The notes beneath the pieces are model-generated. The model ran no database searches and had not been told where the DNA came from. It worked only from the letters and a program-made list of their open reading frames with translations. A stretch of DNA of 64,000 nucleotides. Source: Gammaproteobacteria bacterium (lineage in GTDB: Bacteria; Pseudomonadota; Gammaproteobacteria; UBA4575). The stretch's first letter is position 1. Each line of letters opens with the position of its first letter. Made by a program: the position numbers and the translations under genes. Below, piece by piece: positions 27,126 through 37,538 of the stretch. The DNA is taken from assembly GCA_028279275.1 (NCBI GenBank), contig JANQOB010000006.1, forward strand, positions 252,799 through 316,798. Direction: 5' to 3'.

Positions 27126-30032
27126 TTGCACACACTGAAAAATATTCACATTGCGCATTACTGCCAAAACATTCTGACTGTTGTCAGTAAAGAGCTAATC
27201 TCAAAATATCAGCACCTTCTTCCCGACTTTCGCCAAGTCACAATTTTCTTGCCCAACATGCTTGTGCAAAGCGGTTTACGCGAAGAAATCCAGAATCAAG
27301 CAAACAAAATTGGTTACGAGGCGATTTTCCCTCCTGAAATCACAACACTTCGCTCATGGTGTCGCAAACAGTATGCAAACAATAAACCTGAATTATCACA
27401 ATATGCTCGTGAACTTATTTTAGTCGATGCGATTAAGCAGCAACCTGATTTGTTTAGTCATGCAAACCCGTGGGGAATCGCTAATGAGCTATTGTCATTA
27501 TTTGATGCAATGTTGTTGAACAATGTCAAACCAGTAGACTTTAATAAATATTACCAAGGTCATAACCCAGAGATAACACATGCTTTATTGCATGAATCTG
27601 ATCTTATCAAAGTTTTGTGGAATGCTTGGCGTGAACAAACTACAGACGAAATATTTACGGACCCTGTAGAAGCCTATGCTAATGCTCTAAAAAATGTAAA
27701 TATAAGCAATAAAGACATTTTCTACTGCGTTGAATTAGATCAGCTCACAAAACTTGAATGTAATTTTCTAAGTCGAATCAGCAATGAATCAGAAGTTCTA
27801 TTTTACACTTATGCAAGTGATGGAACTTTTAATAACCGAACCGATTTCTATTTAAATAAGTATATAAGTAGCAATACACAAACTACTACTATTGAAAATT
27901 TAGGTGCGAGTCCGTACACAATGCTTTTAGATAAAGTGTTTGAAGCGAGTGACCAAAGCATTAAACAACGTGCAGAAACATTTGCTAAAAAGTATACTGA
28001 GGACGCACTTTCTAACAAATTAAGAACATATAAAACGAATAAATTCGAACAACACAGCAATGCTATCGACATACAAATTCGAGTATGGCTCCATGAAAAT
28101 TTAAAAAATGTAGGTGTGGTCACCACCGATCGTAAGCTTGTACGCAGGCTGCGAGCAATACTTGAGCATGCAAATGTTAATGTAAATGATGATGCAGGCT
28201 GGGCACTCGCTACAACAAGTGCAGCGGTAGTGGTTGAATGGTGGTTACTATTAATAGAAGAGCAATACCCCTCTAAACAGTTCATTGCATTGGCAAATTC
28301 GCCGTTTTTTCCGAAAAGTGATCCTGAGCTACACCATCAAGCAATCAATTATTTTGAAAAAGAGATTGTTCTTAAATTTAATATACATAATGGTATTCAT
28401 CGCTATCGCAATGCTATTGATAGAATTCAGAATTCAGAGAATATTATTGACGAAAACATTCTCAGTTATTTAATAGAGTTGCTAGACAAATTTGAAAATA
28501 GCTCGCAGCTGTTAGATAAACTTCACGGCTACGAGTCTTACTCTCTACATTCATTTATACATGAACTTCTTAACAGCCTAAAACCTATTGGGATCTATAC
28601 TCTCTTAAATCAAGATGATGCCGGAAAACAAATCATTGATTTATTGAAAGATCAAATCAATCACTTTAAGTTAGTCGATAATCATATGAACTGGTCTGAA
28701 TGCAGACGGTTTATTTCCAGAATTTTTGATCAGCAAAACTATAAACCCCCTAAAGTGGACAATTCAGACGCGCACAATGTAACTTTTTGCAGTTTAGAGC
28801 AAAGCCGTTTGCAAAAATTTGATGCACTCGTCATTGCTTCAGTGGACAAAGCTCATTTTCCTGGCACTGCTAATAATTATGTGTTCTTCAATGAACAAGT
28901 TCGTTCAGAGTTGGGCATACCCACCTGGCGTGATGACCAAGTTAGATATCTACACCAATTTCGTTGTCTTTTAGATTCAGCTGAGAAAATTTTAATTACC
29001 GTGCAAACAGAGCGGAATGGCGAAAAAACCAGCCCTTGTCCTTGGTTAGAAGCAATAGAAACATTTCATTATATGGCGTATGGCACATCATTATCTAATC
29101 AAGAGCTCGAATATTTAGTTAGTCAGCCAAACAGTCAAGCGCAAAAAAATTCTGAATTATCAATGCCTATACCGTCCACACAACCCAAACCCATATTGTT
29201 AGAGGAAATCAAACCTAATCAAATTTCAATTTCAGATTATCAAAGGTTAGTGGATTGTCCATATCAATATTTTGCTTTAACTTGTTTAAAGCTTTTACCC
29301 ACGAAAGAACTACAAGAAGATCTATCTAAGGCTGATTTCGGTAGTTTAGTACACCAGTGCATTCATGCATTTTTCTCAAAAGTACCAAGCTTCCCCGATC
29401 CAATCACAGAAACAATAACACAAGAAAACCGTGAACGGTGCATAGATCAATTAAACGAAATCAGTCAAAAAGTATTTTTACAATCATCAAATAGTATTAA
29501 TTATGAAGGTTTTCATTATCAGTTATGGCTACAAAGATGGTTAAGTTTGATACCTAACTTTATTGATTGGGAGATTAGGAGACAACAAAATCACACCCCT
29601 CATCTTCACGAAAAAAAAGTAGAGTTTAATATCGATAATGCAAAAATTTACGGTAGATTGGATCGAGTGGATAAATCATCGAATGATTATGCCATCATCG
29701 ACTATAAGACCGGACAAACACCTTCCAAAATTAGCGTGTTATCAGGTGAGCAAGTTCAGTTACCGATGTATGCCCTATTGAATGATTCCGGTGAAAATCT
29801 TTCTACCAAACAAGTTGAGTTTGTTTCAATTGGGGACAAAAATACGGTAAGAAGCGTTGTTACCATAAAAGAAACTGAACTAGATGAATTAAAACAGGAA
29901 CACTTCACACGTTTACAATCATTTTTTCATGACCTTAATAAAGATGCGCCACTTACCGCACTTGCTAATGACGAAACTTGTCAGCGATGTGATGCATATG
30001 GTGTTTGCAGGAAAAGTTTTTGGCAAAACTAA
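27126..30032 (+). CDS. PD-(D/E)XK Fe-S nuclease, probable DNA repair protein
   Basis: The 968-residue protein resembles the AddB-like probable DNA repair family of Gammaproteobacteria. The N-terminal two thirds are a degenerate helicase-like region. The C-terminal nuclease has DFGSLVHQCIHAFF, GRLDRVDKSSNDYAIIDYKTG (catalytic D and D-x-K) and VQLPMYALL. Cys in LVDCPYQYFALTC together with CQRCDAYGVC would bind a [4Fe-4S] cluster, as in AddB. The first codon is TTG at 27126. No UvrD/RecB-type helicase partner is in the window. The stop overlaps the next start by one base. Confidence 0.88.
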   Translation: MHTLKNIHIAHYCQNILTVVSKELISKYQHLLPDFRQVTIFLPNMLVQSGLREEIQNQANKIGYEAIFPPEITTLRSWCRKQYANNKPELSQYARELILVDAIKQQPDLFSHANPWGIANELLSLFDAMLLNNVKPVDFNKYYQGHNPEITHALLHESDLIKVLWNAWREQTTDEIFTDPVEAYANALKNVNISNKDIFYCVELDQLTKLECNFLSRISNESEVLFYTYASDGTFNNRTDFYLNKYISSNTQTTTIENLGASPYTMLLDKVFEASDQSIKQRAETFAKKYTEDALSNKLRTYKTNKFEQHSNAIDIQIRVWLHENLKNVGVVTTDRKLVRRLRAILEHANVNVNDDAGWALATTSAAVVVEWWLLLIEEQYPSKQFIALANSPFFPKSDPELHHQAINYFEKEIVLKFNIHNGIHRYRNAIDRIQNSENIIDENILSYLIELLDKFENSSQLLDKLHGYESYSLHSFIHELLNSLKPIGIYTLLNQDDAGKQIIDLLKDQINHFKLVDNHMNWSECRRFISRIFDQQNYKPPKVDNSDAHNVTFCSLEQSRLQKFDALVIASVDKAHFPGTANNYVFFNEQVRSELGIPTWRDDQVRYLHQFRCLLDSAEKILITVQTERNGEKTSPCPWLEAIETFHYMAYGTSLSNQELEYLVSQPNSQAQKNSELSMPIPSTQPKPILLEEIKPNQISISDYQRLVDCPYQYFALTCLKLLPTKELQEDLSKADFGSLVHQCIHAFFSKVPSFPDPITETITQENRERCIDQLNEISQKVFLQSSNSINYEGFHYQLWLQRWLSLIPNFIDWEIRRQQNHTPHLHEKKVEFNIDNAKIYGRLDRVDKSSNDYAIIDYKTGQTPSKISVLSGEQVQLPMYALLNDSGENLSTKQVEFVSIGDKNTVRSVVTIKETELDELKQEHFTRLQSFFHDLNKDAPLTALANDETCQRCDAYGVCRKSFWQN

Positions 30033-30649
30033 TGAAATTAATTAATCTTATTCTCATATTGACAGTAAGCTTTTTTGTTACTTCTTGTGGAAACTCAAAC
30101 AAACCTCATAGCACCTTAACAAGTGATGCAACCATTTTAGCATTCGGTGACAGCCTCACATATGGCACGGGTGCAAACAAAGGTGAAGACTATCCTTCTT
30201 TATTAGCTTCACACTTAAACTTAAATGTAGTTAATGCAGGTGTTCCTGGAGAAATTAGTAAACAGGGACTTAAGCGCTTACCTCAGCTACTTGATGAACA
30301 TGAACCCGACCTACTTATACTTATACACGGCGGAAATGATATTTTACGAAAACTTCCACGTTCAGAATTGAAAAGTAATCTACTAGCGATGTTCGCGGAA
30401 GCTGACTCCAGAAATATCCCAGCAGTTGCATTAGGCGTCCCTGAACCTGGTTTATTTTTAAAAAGCGCAGATACCTACCAGCAATTAGCGCAAGAAACCA
30501 ATGTTCCTTTTGAGCTCTCTATAATTCCAGAAATCATTGGGGACCGCTCTTTAAAATCAGATACGGTTCATCCTAACAATATAGGTTATCGTGAAATGGC
30601 AGATGGAATTATTGCTTTCCTGGAGGATCAAGGCTTTGTTACAAACTAA
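30032..30649 (+). CDS. GDSL lipase/arylesterase, lipoprotein (TesA-like)
   Basis: The 205-residue SGNH hydrolase is of the TesA/arylesterase type. Block I is AFGDSLTYGTGA, block III GGNDILR, and block V DTVHPNNIGY (catalytic Asp-x-x-His). I start it at ATG 30032 (TAATG with the nuclease stop). This gives a lipoprotein signal with lipobox VTSC, so the enzyme would be membrane-anchored, unlike soluble periplasmic TesA. The upstream extension of nine codons lies inside the nuclease gene and is less likely. It hydrolyses acyl or aryl esters. Confidence 0.9.
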   Translation: MKLINLILILTVSFFVTSCGNSNKPHSTLTSDATILAFGDSLTYGTGANKGEDYPSLLASHLNLNVVNAGVPGEISKQGLKRLPQLLDEHEPDLLILIHGGNDILRKLPRSELKSNLLAMFAEADSRNIPAVALGVPEPGLFLKSADTYQQLAQETNVPFELSIIPEIIGDRSLKSDTVHPNNIGYREMADGIIAFLEDQGFVTN

Positions 30650-30849
30650 GTAGCTGTTGCTAGAATCACTTTAACAGCCACGAAAAGAATTAAAATAAAA
30701 AATATCGTAAGCACAATGCCTACTAAAATAAATTGGCCAGGATTACCCTGTTGAAAATCCCGGCGGCGATTTTTATCACTTTGCACCCCAAAGAAACTGG
30801 CAAGAACACTTTTTATGACATCCAAAAATGAAGGTTTTTCATCTTCCAT
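30646..30849 (-). CDS. DUF2970 small membrane protein
   Basis: The 67-residue protein has the DUF2970 pattern: MEDEKPSFLDVIKSVLASFFGVQS, then NRRRDFQQGNP and a single C-terminal membrane helix (FILVGIVLTIFFILILFVAVKVIL). Function is unknown. Its 3' end overlaps the convergent esterase gene by 4 nt. Confidence 0.85.
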   Translation of the reverse strand: MEDEKPSFLDVIKSVLASFFGVQSDKNRRRDFQQGNPGQFILVGIVLTIFFILILFVAVKVILATAT

Positions 30850-30978
30850 ATGCTTTCCTTAAAATACAAAGATTAAGTATATTGAAGGCGATTTGAGATG
30901 ATTTGGATATATACCTATAGGTATTAATTCGAACAGCTACATACAGAATTTTCAGCAATATTAAAATAAACGGACTTG

Positions 30979-31962
30979 TTATGCTTTTTTATAGGCAATT
31001 AACATACAACGCATTGGTGCCGGGTAGCCTTCAATTGTAAAATTTGGATCATCTGGATTTAAAGCTTGATTCAGGGAATATCGTGTCATCCATTCAGTTT
31101 GGCGTTGTTCTTCTATAGTTGTCATAGTGGTGTCAACAACATTTATATTTTCAAATCCGGTTTCAGTCAGCCATCTTTTTAGTAATTCAATACTTGGAAT
31201 CATCCAAACATTACGCATATTGGCATAACGTTCATTCGGAATAAGAATATCAGCATTTTCGTCTTCAATGATTAACGTTTCTAATATGAGTTGTCCACCG
31301 GTATTCAATAAAGAATGTATGATCTCAAGGTGTATGTGTGGTTCTTGACGGTGGTATAACACACCCATGGAGAATATCGCATCGAATGTATTGTCTGCTC
31401 GCGGAAACTCTTCTAACGAAAACGGCAAAACAAAAGCTTTCTGTTCAATTGAAGAAAATTTTTGCAGGGCATGAAATTGAAAAACATAATGCCAACTGGG
31501 ATCTATCCCCAATATTAATTTTGCACCCATGCCTTGCATACGAAGCGTGTAATAACCATTACCACTACCAATATCCAGCACATTTTTGTTTTCTAAATTG
31601 ATATGAGGCGCAATGCGTGACCATTTCCAGTCACTACGCCATTCTGTATCTATATGTATACCAAAGATATTAAATGGCCCTTTGCGCCAGGGGCATAGTT
31701 CCTTAAGTTTTTCCTCAAGAAACTCTTTTTGCTGAACAGAAATATCACCTTCTTGACCGATAGTGATCTCGTCGGAGTTGAAATCGGATTGAGATGATTT
31801 TAGGGATGGTAGAGATTCAAGAATATACCGCCAATCGTTAAAATGACCGTGTTTTGGATTTGCATATTTTTCATCTAATAGATGGATAATATGCTTTTTT
31901 ATATTCTCAAGCTTAGATCCGTTTAAAGCTAATTTGAGCTTTTCACGATCAGGCGCAATCAT
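30979..31962 (-). CDS. cmoB: tRNA U34 carboxymethyltransferase CmoB
   Basis: The 327-residue SAM-dependent enzyme uses carboxy-SAM made by CmoA to turn ho5U34 into cmo5U34 in tRNAs reading four-codon boxes. The N-terminal CmoB extension includes WRKGPFNIFGIHIDTEWRSDWKW. The Rossmann motif I is VLDIGSGNGYYTLRM, and GVLYHRQEPHIHL is a family signature. It overlaps cmoA by 4 nt, so the pair is translationally coupled. Confidence 0.96.
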   Translation of the reverse strand: MIAPDREKLKLALNGSKLENIKKHIIHLLDEKYANPKHGHFNDWRYILESLPSLKSSQSDFNSDEITIGQEGDISVQQKEFLEEKLKELCPWRKGPFNIFGIHIDTEWRSDWKWSRIAPHINLENKNVLDIGSGNGYYTLRMQGMGAKLILGIDPSWHYVFQFHALQKFSSIEQKAFVLPFSLEEFPRADNTFDAIFSMGVLYHRQEPHIHLEIIHSLLNTGGQLILETLIIEDENADILIPNERYANMRNVWMIPSIELLKRWLTETGFENINVVDTTMTTIEEQRQTEWMTRYSLNQALNPDDPNFTIEGYPAPMRCMLIAYKKA

Positions 31963-32693
31963 TTTATTGCCAAATAAGTTACAAAATTCAAATATTTCAT
32001 TAATACCGAAACTTCAGAAAACCCCGCATGATGCAAACGGTCAATATGCTGTTCATGAGTATCGCGTATTAATACATTCTCTAACGCTTCCCTCTTTTGG
32101 CTAATTTCAAGCTCACTATAATCATTTAGGCGTTTAAAATTTTCATGCAGTCTTTGCATTAGTTTATCTTCTTCAAGGTCTTGATACGTTATTTTTTCAG
32201 ATAAAAGCAGCGCACCACCAGAATTCAAACCTGCATAAATTTTATTTACTAAGTCATTTCGTTTTGAGCGTTGAATAAATTGCAAAGTATAATTAAGAAT
32301 TACAAATGAAGCATTTTTGATGTCGATATTGGCAATATCGCTTAAAATTACTTTTATCATCGTATCCAGATCTTGTTTTGCAAGTCTTTCTTGCAATTGT
32401 TTCACCATAGCATCTGAATTATCTACAGCATAAATTTGTATATTCTTATACACGCTGGATTTAGCGATCGAAATTGACGCTTCACCAAGTGAGCATCCTA
32501 AATCATATATATGTGTGTTTTGCTGTAGGAATGTGTTCGCAATGACAGGTAACATCTGATTCAAAGCAATATAACCAGGGACAGATCGCTGAATCATGTC
32601 CTCAAAGACATCTGCTACATTCTCATCAAAAACAAAGTCATTAACTTCATTTTGCTTATTAGCATAAATGCGATCTTTTTCAGAGCGGTTCAA
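31959..32693 (-). CDS. cmoA: Carboxy-SAM synthase CmoA
   Basis: CmoA converts SAM and prephenate to carboxy-SAM. The motifs DRIYA..., FVFDENVADVFEDMIQRSVPGY and IYDLGCSLGEAS match the family. The frame remains open into prfC, but the family begins about six residues before DRI. I therefore choose the TTG at 32693 (244 residues, close to the E. coli 247) rather than the ATG at 32771, which lies inside prfC and adds 26 unconserved residues. There is no ribosome binding site to settle it. Confidence 0.93.
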   Translation of the reverse strand: MNRSEKDRIYANKQNEVNDFVFDENVADVFEDMIQRSVPGYIALNQMLPVIANTFLQQNTHIYDLGCSLGEASISIAKSSVYKNIQIYAVDNSDAMVKQLQERLAKQDLDTMIKVILSDIANIDIKNASFVILNYTLQFIQRSKRNDLVNKIYAGLNSGGALLLSEKITYQDLEEDKLMQRLHENFKRLNDYSELEISQKREALENVLIRDTHEQHIDRLHHAGFSEVSVLMKYLNFVTYLAIK

Positions 32694-32706
32694 AACAATT
32701 TTTAAA

Positions 32707-34335
32707 TTACTGTTCGGAAATATAACTATGTTCTCGTGTAGCGCGAAACTCAATATCAGGCCACTTCTCAACCGCCATTTGCAGATTTACACGAGTTGGT
32801 GCGATATACACCAGTTCTTCACCATGATCTATTGCAAGGTTTGTCTCTACTTTATTTTTGAATTTGCTAAGTTCTTTTTCATCATTACAGCTTATCCACC
32901 GTGCGGTCTGAACATTCACGGGCTCAAATTTGCATTCAACATTGTACTCATGCTTTAAACGATGCTGTACAACCTCAAATTGCAATACACCTACTGCACC
33001 TAATATCAAATCATTATTCATGATAGGTCGAAACAACTGAGTAGCGCCTTCTTCACACAATTGTATAAGACCTTTCAGTAACGCCTTCATTTTTAGAGGA
33101 TCTTTTAACTGAGCTCGGCGGAAAAGCTCGGGCGCGAAATTCGGGATTCCTGTAAATGCCAACTTCTCGCCCTGCGTGAAAGCATCGCCAATACGTATCG
33201 TTCCATGATTATGCAAACCGATAATATCGCCAGGATAAGCACGATCCACTTGCTCACGATCTTTAGCAATAAATGTGAGTGCATCACTAATTTTTACATC
33301 ACGATTCAGGCGCACGTGCTGTAGTTTCATACCTTTTTGAAAACTACCTGAACAGATACGTAAAAATGCTAAGCGGTCACGATGATTTGGATCCATATTG
33401 GCTTGTATTTTAAATACAAAGCCTGAAAACTTTTCTTCATCAGCAGAAACATCTCTGGTTTCAGAATCTGAGCCATTCGTTTTATGTAGGTTAGCTTCTC
33501 TAGGTTGAGGTGCAGGCGCATATTCTACGAATTTATCCAATAATTCAGAAACACCAAAATTGTTTATTGCAGAACCAAAAAATACAGGGGTCATTTCGCC
33601 TCTTAAATAAGCTTCTTGATCGAACTCGTGGCTCGCACCCTGCACAAGTTCAATTTCATCACGCAGTTCTTGCGCCTGGTCCCCTAAAAGCTCATCCAAG
33701 CGTGGATTATTCAAACCTTCAATCATTTCACCTTGGTTAATCTTGCCTTTATGATTAGGGTCATAAAGATGAACCGAATCATTTATTAAGTGAAACACTC
33801 CTTTAAACAATTTTCCCATCCCAATTGGCCAAGTTATAGGTGCACATTTTATTTTTAAAACGCTTTCAACTTCATCTAACAACTCTATTGGTTCGCGACC
33901 ATCACGATCAAGCTTGTTGATGAAAGTTATGATCGGTGTATCGCGTAAACGACACACTTCCATGAGCTTTATAGTGCGCTCTTCAACACCTTTCGCGTTA
34001 TCAATTACCATCAGTGCAGAATCAACTGCCGTGAGAGTACGATAAGTATCTTCTGAAAAGTCCGCATGCCCGGGGGTATCCAGCAAGTTAACAATCCGAT
34101 CCTTATAGTCGAATTGCATCACTGAACTTGTAATGGAAATACCACGTTGTTGCTCCATCTCCATCCAATCGGATGTAGCATGTCGTGCTGCTTTTCTTCC
34201 TTTTACGGAACCGGCTAACTGAATTGCACCACTGAAAAGTAACAATTTTTCAGTTATGGTTGTTTTGCCTGCGTCAGGATGTGAAATAATCGCAAAAGTA
34301 CGACGCTTCGCTGTTTGTTGTTGATGTTCGCTCAC
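32707..34335 (-). CDS. prfC: Peptide chain release factor RF3
   Basis: The 542-residue GTPase recycles RF1 and RF2 from the ribosome. G1 is SHPDAGKTT, with switch and G3 regions [22 protein letters not shown] and [17 protein letters not shown], and G4 FINKLDR. The RF3-specific C-terminal half has [20 protein letters not shown]. Length is slightly above the E. coli 529. It precedes cmoA by a short gap, and a long inverted repeat lies upstream. Confidence 0.97.
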   Translation of the reverse strand: MSEHQQQTAKRRTFAIISHPDAGKTTITEKLLLFSGAIQLAGSVKGRKAARHATSDWMEMEQQRGISITSSVMQFDYKDRIVNLLDTPGHADFSEDTYRTLTAVDSALMVIDNAKGVEERTIKLMEVCRLRDTPIITFINKLDRDGREPIELLDEVESVLKIKCAPITWPIGMGKLFKGVFHLINDSVHLYDPNHKGKINQGEMIEGLNNPRLDELLGDQAQELRDEIELVQGASHEFDQEAYLRGEMTPVFFGSAINNFGVSELLDKFVEYAPAPQPREANLHKTNGSDSETRDVSADEEKFSGFVFKIQANMDPNHRDRLAFLRICSGSFQKGMKLQHVRLNRDVKISDALTFIAKDREQVDRAYPGDIIGLHNHGTIRIGDAFTQGEKLAFTGIPNFAPELFRRAQLKDPLKMKALLKGLIQLCEEGATQLFRPIMNNDLILGAVGVLQFEVVQHRLKHEYNVECKFEPVNVQTARWISCNDEKELSKFKNKVETNLAIDHGEELVYIAPTRVNLQMAVEKWPDIEFRATREHSYISEQ

Positions 34336-34428
34336 GGGAAAAATTAATAGACGATTTAAATAAACAAAGCGCGCGATTATATCGAAACCTGAGAACTTCC
34401 TATAGTACTCAAGAAGTAGGTTTAATAT

Positions 34429-34548
34429 AAAACGATAGATTTTTTCTCAAGATGAGGCGTATTGTTTACAAAAAACGGAGTTTACTAGTGAGTAAATGAG
34501 TATTCGCGAAAACAATACAACGAAATATTGAGGAAAAAGATACGTTTT
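34429..34548. repeat. Long imperfect inverted repeat between rimI and prfC
   Basis: Left arm 34429-34467 and right arm 34510-34548 are complementary with few mismatches. The core 34459-34467 pairs perfectly with 34510-34518. The central region holds a smaller palindrome, TTTACT-AGTG-AGTAAA (34481-34496). The right arm overlaps the rimI stop codon. It could be a large mRNA hairpin or terminator of rimI, or the relic of a small non-coding mobile element. Confidence 0.6.
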
Positions 34549-35011
34549 AGAGGGATTTGGCAAGAATGACAGCATCTTCCCTACCCACTTTAGCTGGATA
34601 ATAATCCCGTCTTACACCAATTTCGTTAAATCCTTCAGAAAAATATAGAGATAATGCATTCACATTCGAAGGACGTACTTCCAAAAAGGCAGTATCTGCT
34701 TTACGCGCTTGAGCAATAAGTAATAATTGATTCAGAAAACGCCGACCTATTCCTTGGCCCTGGAGTTCTTGATCAACGCATATATTTAAAATATGACATT
34801 CTTGCACAGCTAAAGACATTACAGCATAACCCGCAACATGATGATCAATTTCAATTACCCAGCATGAATAACCAAATCGCATACAGTCATGAAAAATTCC
34901 TTCAGACCAAGGAAATTCATAACTCTTGTTCTCTATATCTATGACAGCAGGCAGATCAAATTCCGTCATTAAACGGTAGGTTTCTGCTGGATAATCAAAA
35001 ACAGCACTCAT
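34547..35011 (-). CDS. rimI: Ribosomal protein S18-alanine N-acetyltransferase RimI
   Basis: The 154-residue GNAT acetyltransferase has the acetyl-CoA loop ICVDQELQGQGIGRRFLNQLL (Q/R-x-x-G-x-G/A), preceded by YEFPWSEGIFHDC and followed by FLEVRPSNVNALSLYFSEGFNEIGVRRDYYP. All are RimI signatures. It acetylates the N-terminal Ala of S18. The neighbouring uracil-DNA glycosylase gene is a common partner in Gammaproteobacteria. Confidence 0.93.
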   Translation of the reverse strand: MSAVFDYPAETYRLMTEFDLPAVIDIENKSYEFPWSEGIFHDCMRFGYSCWVIEIDHHVAGYAVMSLAVQECHILNICVDQELQGQGIGRRFLNQLLLIAQARKADTAFLEVRPSNVNALSLYFSEGFNEIGVRRDYYPAKVGREDAVILAKSL

Positions 35012-35060
35012 AATGAAAAGTATAGATGATTACTTATGTTTAAGCTCAATAAAAATGTTA

Positions 35061-35813
35061 TTAGGTTGATTTTCCATCCCGAAGTGAATACACCTGCATG
35101 GCAAATTTTAAGTCTTCCCAGGCTTTACGCTTTTGCTGTGGGCTTCTCAATAAATAAGCTGGATGATAGGTGGCAACCACAGGTATTTCAGTGTTTTGAT
35201 ACATATATTGTTGGCCACGCATTTTGCCAATCGGAGTATCAGTATTGAGCAAAGACTGTGCCGCAATTCTTCCGACTACTAAAATTATTCTCGGCTGTAT
35301 AAGTTCAATTTGCTGGCGCAAATAAGAACTACAATGATTTACTTCATCTGCTTGTGGGTCACGATTATTTGGCGGTCTGCATTTCAAAATATTTGCGATA
35401 AATACTTCTTCACGTGCCAATCCCATTGCACGCAGCATGCTCGTTAGCAACTGACCGGCACGACCAACGAATGGTTCTCCCATACGATCTTCATCGGCAC
35501 CAGGTGCTTCTCCAATGATTAACCACTCGGCAACTGGATGGCCAACGCCAAATACTGTTTGCGTGCGTGAACGATGTAAATCACACAACGTGCACTCTGA
35601 CACGGTATGCTTTAGTTCATCCAAACTTGCTGCAACTTTTATTTGCTCTGCATTAAGTTGAGTAGGAACTATTTCATTACTCGTCGAGGCATCTTGCTCT
35701 TCACTAACCCTCTCTATTACAGCTTGATTAGAAACCCATGCTTGAATTCCCATCTGATCTAAGTAGTAAAGACGTTTTTCCTCATTCATAACTAAGCCAT
35801 CAAAATGATTCAA
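35061..35813 (-). CDS. Uracil-DNA glycosylase, family 4 (Fe-S)
   Basis: The 250-residue protein has a family 4 UDG domain in its C-terminal 175 residues. Motif 1 is [23 protein letters not shown] and motif 3 is YHPAYLL. Four Cys (CTLC, KCRPP, HCSSYL) can bind a [4Fe-4S] cluster. It removes uracil from DNA. The N-terminal 70 residues are a variable extension ([11 protein letters not shown]...), common in proteobacterial members that sit next to rimI. Confidence 0.93.
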   Translation of the reverse strand: MNHFDGLVMNEEKRLYYLDQMGIQAWVSNQAVIERVSEEQDASTSNEIVPTQLNAEQIKVAASLDELKHTVSECTLCDLHRSRTQTVFGVGHPVAEWLIIGEAPGADEDRMGEPFVGRAGQLLTSMLRAMGLAREEVFIANILKCRPPNNRDPQADEVNHCSSYLRQQIELIQPRIILVVGRIAAQSLLNTDTPIGKMRGQQYMYQNTEIPVVATYHPAYLLRSPQQKRKAWEDLKFAMQVYSLRDGKST

Positions 35814-35825
35814 TACGCATGTATT

Positions 35826-37370
35826 TTAAACATCATGTTGAGGATGCGCTCTTTCTTCTGGCACAACCAGTTTATTTAAAGCATGCAAATACGCCTTTGC
35901 GGAGGCCATTACAATATCAGTATCAGCACCATGACCATTTACAATTCTTCCTGCTTTTTGAAGTCGTACGGTTACTTCACCTTGGGAGTCTGTTCCGGTA
36001 GTGATGTTATTTACTGAATAAAGTTGTAATTGCGCTTGGCTACCAACTATATCTTCGATAGCACAAAATGTTGCATCAACAGGCCCTCCTCCAGTTGAGG
36101 TTGCTGATTTTTCACTACCATCCACCGTCAAAGTAATTTCCGCACATGGTTTTTTACCTGACTCAGAATGTGCCGTTAATGTCACTAATTTACAATAATC
36201 ATTATTTTCATAAGCACTATCGGAAACCAATGCGTGTAAATCTTCATCATAGATTTCATGTTTGCGATCTGCCAAATCTTTAAAATTAGTAAATGCATTA
36301 TTCAACTCTTCTTCAGTATCAAAACTAATTCCTAATTCATCCAAGCGTGTTCTGAATGCATTACGACCAGAGTGTTTCCCTAAAACTATTTTGTTTGCTG
36401 CCCAACCTACATCTTCGGCACGCATAATCTCGTATGTTTCGCGTGCTTTTAGAACGCCATCCTGATGTATACCAGATTCATGCGCGAACGCATTTGCGCC
36501 CACAATAGCTTTATTAGGTTGCACTGGAAAACCTGTAATCGTCGACACCATACGAGAAGTAGGAACAATTTGTGTGGTATCAAGGTCCGTTTTGCAATCA
36601 AAAACATCTTGACGAGTATGAACCGTCATGACTACTTCTTCTAAGGAAGCATTTCCAGCTCTCTCGCCTAAGCCATTAATGGTACATTCAACTTGTCTTG
36701 CACCATGCAACACTGCAGAAAGTGAATTTGCTACTGCTAAGCCTAAATCATTATGACAATGCACCGAGAAAATAGCTTGATCTGAATTCGGAATATTTTC
36801 TATTAAACGACCTACCAAACTGCCGAATTGATGCGGAATGTTATAACCCACAGTGTCAGGTATATTAATAGTATTTGCACCTGCACTAATTACTGCTTCA
36901 ATCACACGACACAAAAAATCAAATTCAGAGCGCCCTGCGTCTTCAGGTGAAAATTCAACATTATCAGTAAAACTACGCGCACGTCTCACTGCAGCTATAG
37001 CCTGCTCAACTACCTGATCTTCCGACATACGTAATTTACTTTTCATATGAATGGGTGAAGTTGCAATGAAGGTGTGAATTCTTGCAGAGTTTGCAGCTTT
37101 GAGAGCTTCACCAGCACGATCGATATCATTGTCTAGCGCACGCGCCAAACCACAAACGGTACTGTCTTTAACTGCACCTGCAACAGCCTGAACAGATTCA
37201 AAATCACCAACACTTGCCATAGGAAACCCTGCTTCAATGACATCTACTTTCATGCGCTCTAATGATTTTGCAATCCTTACTTTTTCATCGCGCGTCATCG
37301 AAGCCCCTGGGCTTTGTTCGCCATCTCGCAATGTCGTATCAAAAATAATTAATTTATCCTTACTTGCCAC
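35826..37370 (-). CDS. leuA: 2-isopropylmalate synthase
   Basis: The enzyme condenses acetyl-CoA with 2-oxoisovalerate, the first step to leucine. [16 protein letters not shown] is near the N-terminus, the metal-binding H-x-H-N-D is in [15 protein letters not shown], and [14 protein letters not shown] and [12 protein letters not shown] follow. The C-terminal LeuA regulatory domain supports leucine feedback. The frame is open to a TTG at 37388, but GGAG at 37377-37380 sits 6 nt before GTG at 37370, which I take as the start (514 residues). A leucine-rich leader peptide precedes it. Confidence 0.96.
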   Translation of the reverse strand: MASKDKLIIFDTTLRDGEQSPGASMTRDEKVRIAKSLERMKVDVIEAGFPMASVGDFESVQAVAGAVKDSTVCGLARALDNDIDRAGEALKAANSARIHTFIATSPIHMKSKLRMSEDQVVEQAIAAVRRARSFTDNVEFSPEDAGRSEFDFLCRVIEAVISAGANTINIPDTVGYNIPHQFGSLVGRLIENIPNSDQAIFSVHCHNDLGLAVANSLSAVLHGARQVECTINGLGERAGNASLEEVVMTVHTRQDVFDCKTDLDTTQIVPTSRMVSTITGFPVQPNKAIVGANAFAHESGIHQDGVLKARETYEIMRAEDVGWAANKIVLGKHSGRNAFRTRLDELGISFDTEEELNNAFTNFKDLADRKHEIYDEDLHALVSDSAYENNDYCKLVTLTAHSESGKKPCAEITLTVDGSEKSATSTGGGPVDATFCAIEDIVGSQAQLQLYSVNNITTGTDSQGEVTVRLQKAGRIVNGHGADTDIVMASAKAYLHALNKLVVPEERAHPQHDV

Positions 37371-37538
37371 TTTTTTCTCCAAGTTCAATTATGAAATCAT
37401 TTTCATATCGCGTGGAATTTATCGAATTTTATAGAATCCGCTTGAAAAAATCTTTCAAGACAAAACCCTTAAACCGCTTTTGCGAATATGAAATATAAAA
37501 AATGAGTGCGTAGAACCTCGCCAGGTATGAAATTGCCG
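37371..37538 (-). promoter_or_regulatory. leuA leader RNA (attenuator candidate)
   Basis: This stretch lies between the leader peptide stop and leuA. A hairpin TGCCGC/GCGGCA (37534-37549) overlaps the leader stop codon. A second weak stem CTTGAAA/TTTCAAG lies nearer leuA. A T-run (TTTTTT) follows the middle of the region in the minus direction. The order of leader peptide, hairpins and T-run suggests transcription attenuation, but I could not settle a definite terminator/antiterminator pair. Confidence 0.45.

Noticed and set aside
27848..28285. 145-codon frame opposite the nuclease gene
   Set aside because: It is an antisense shadow of a long gene with supported domains.
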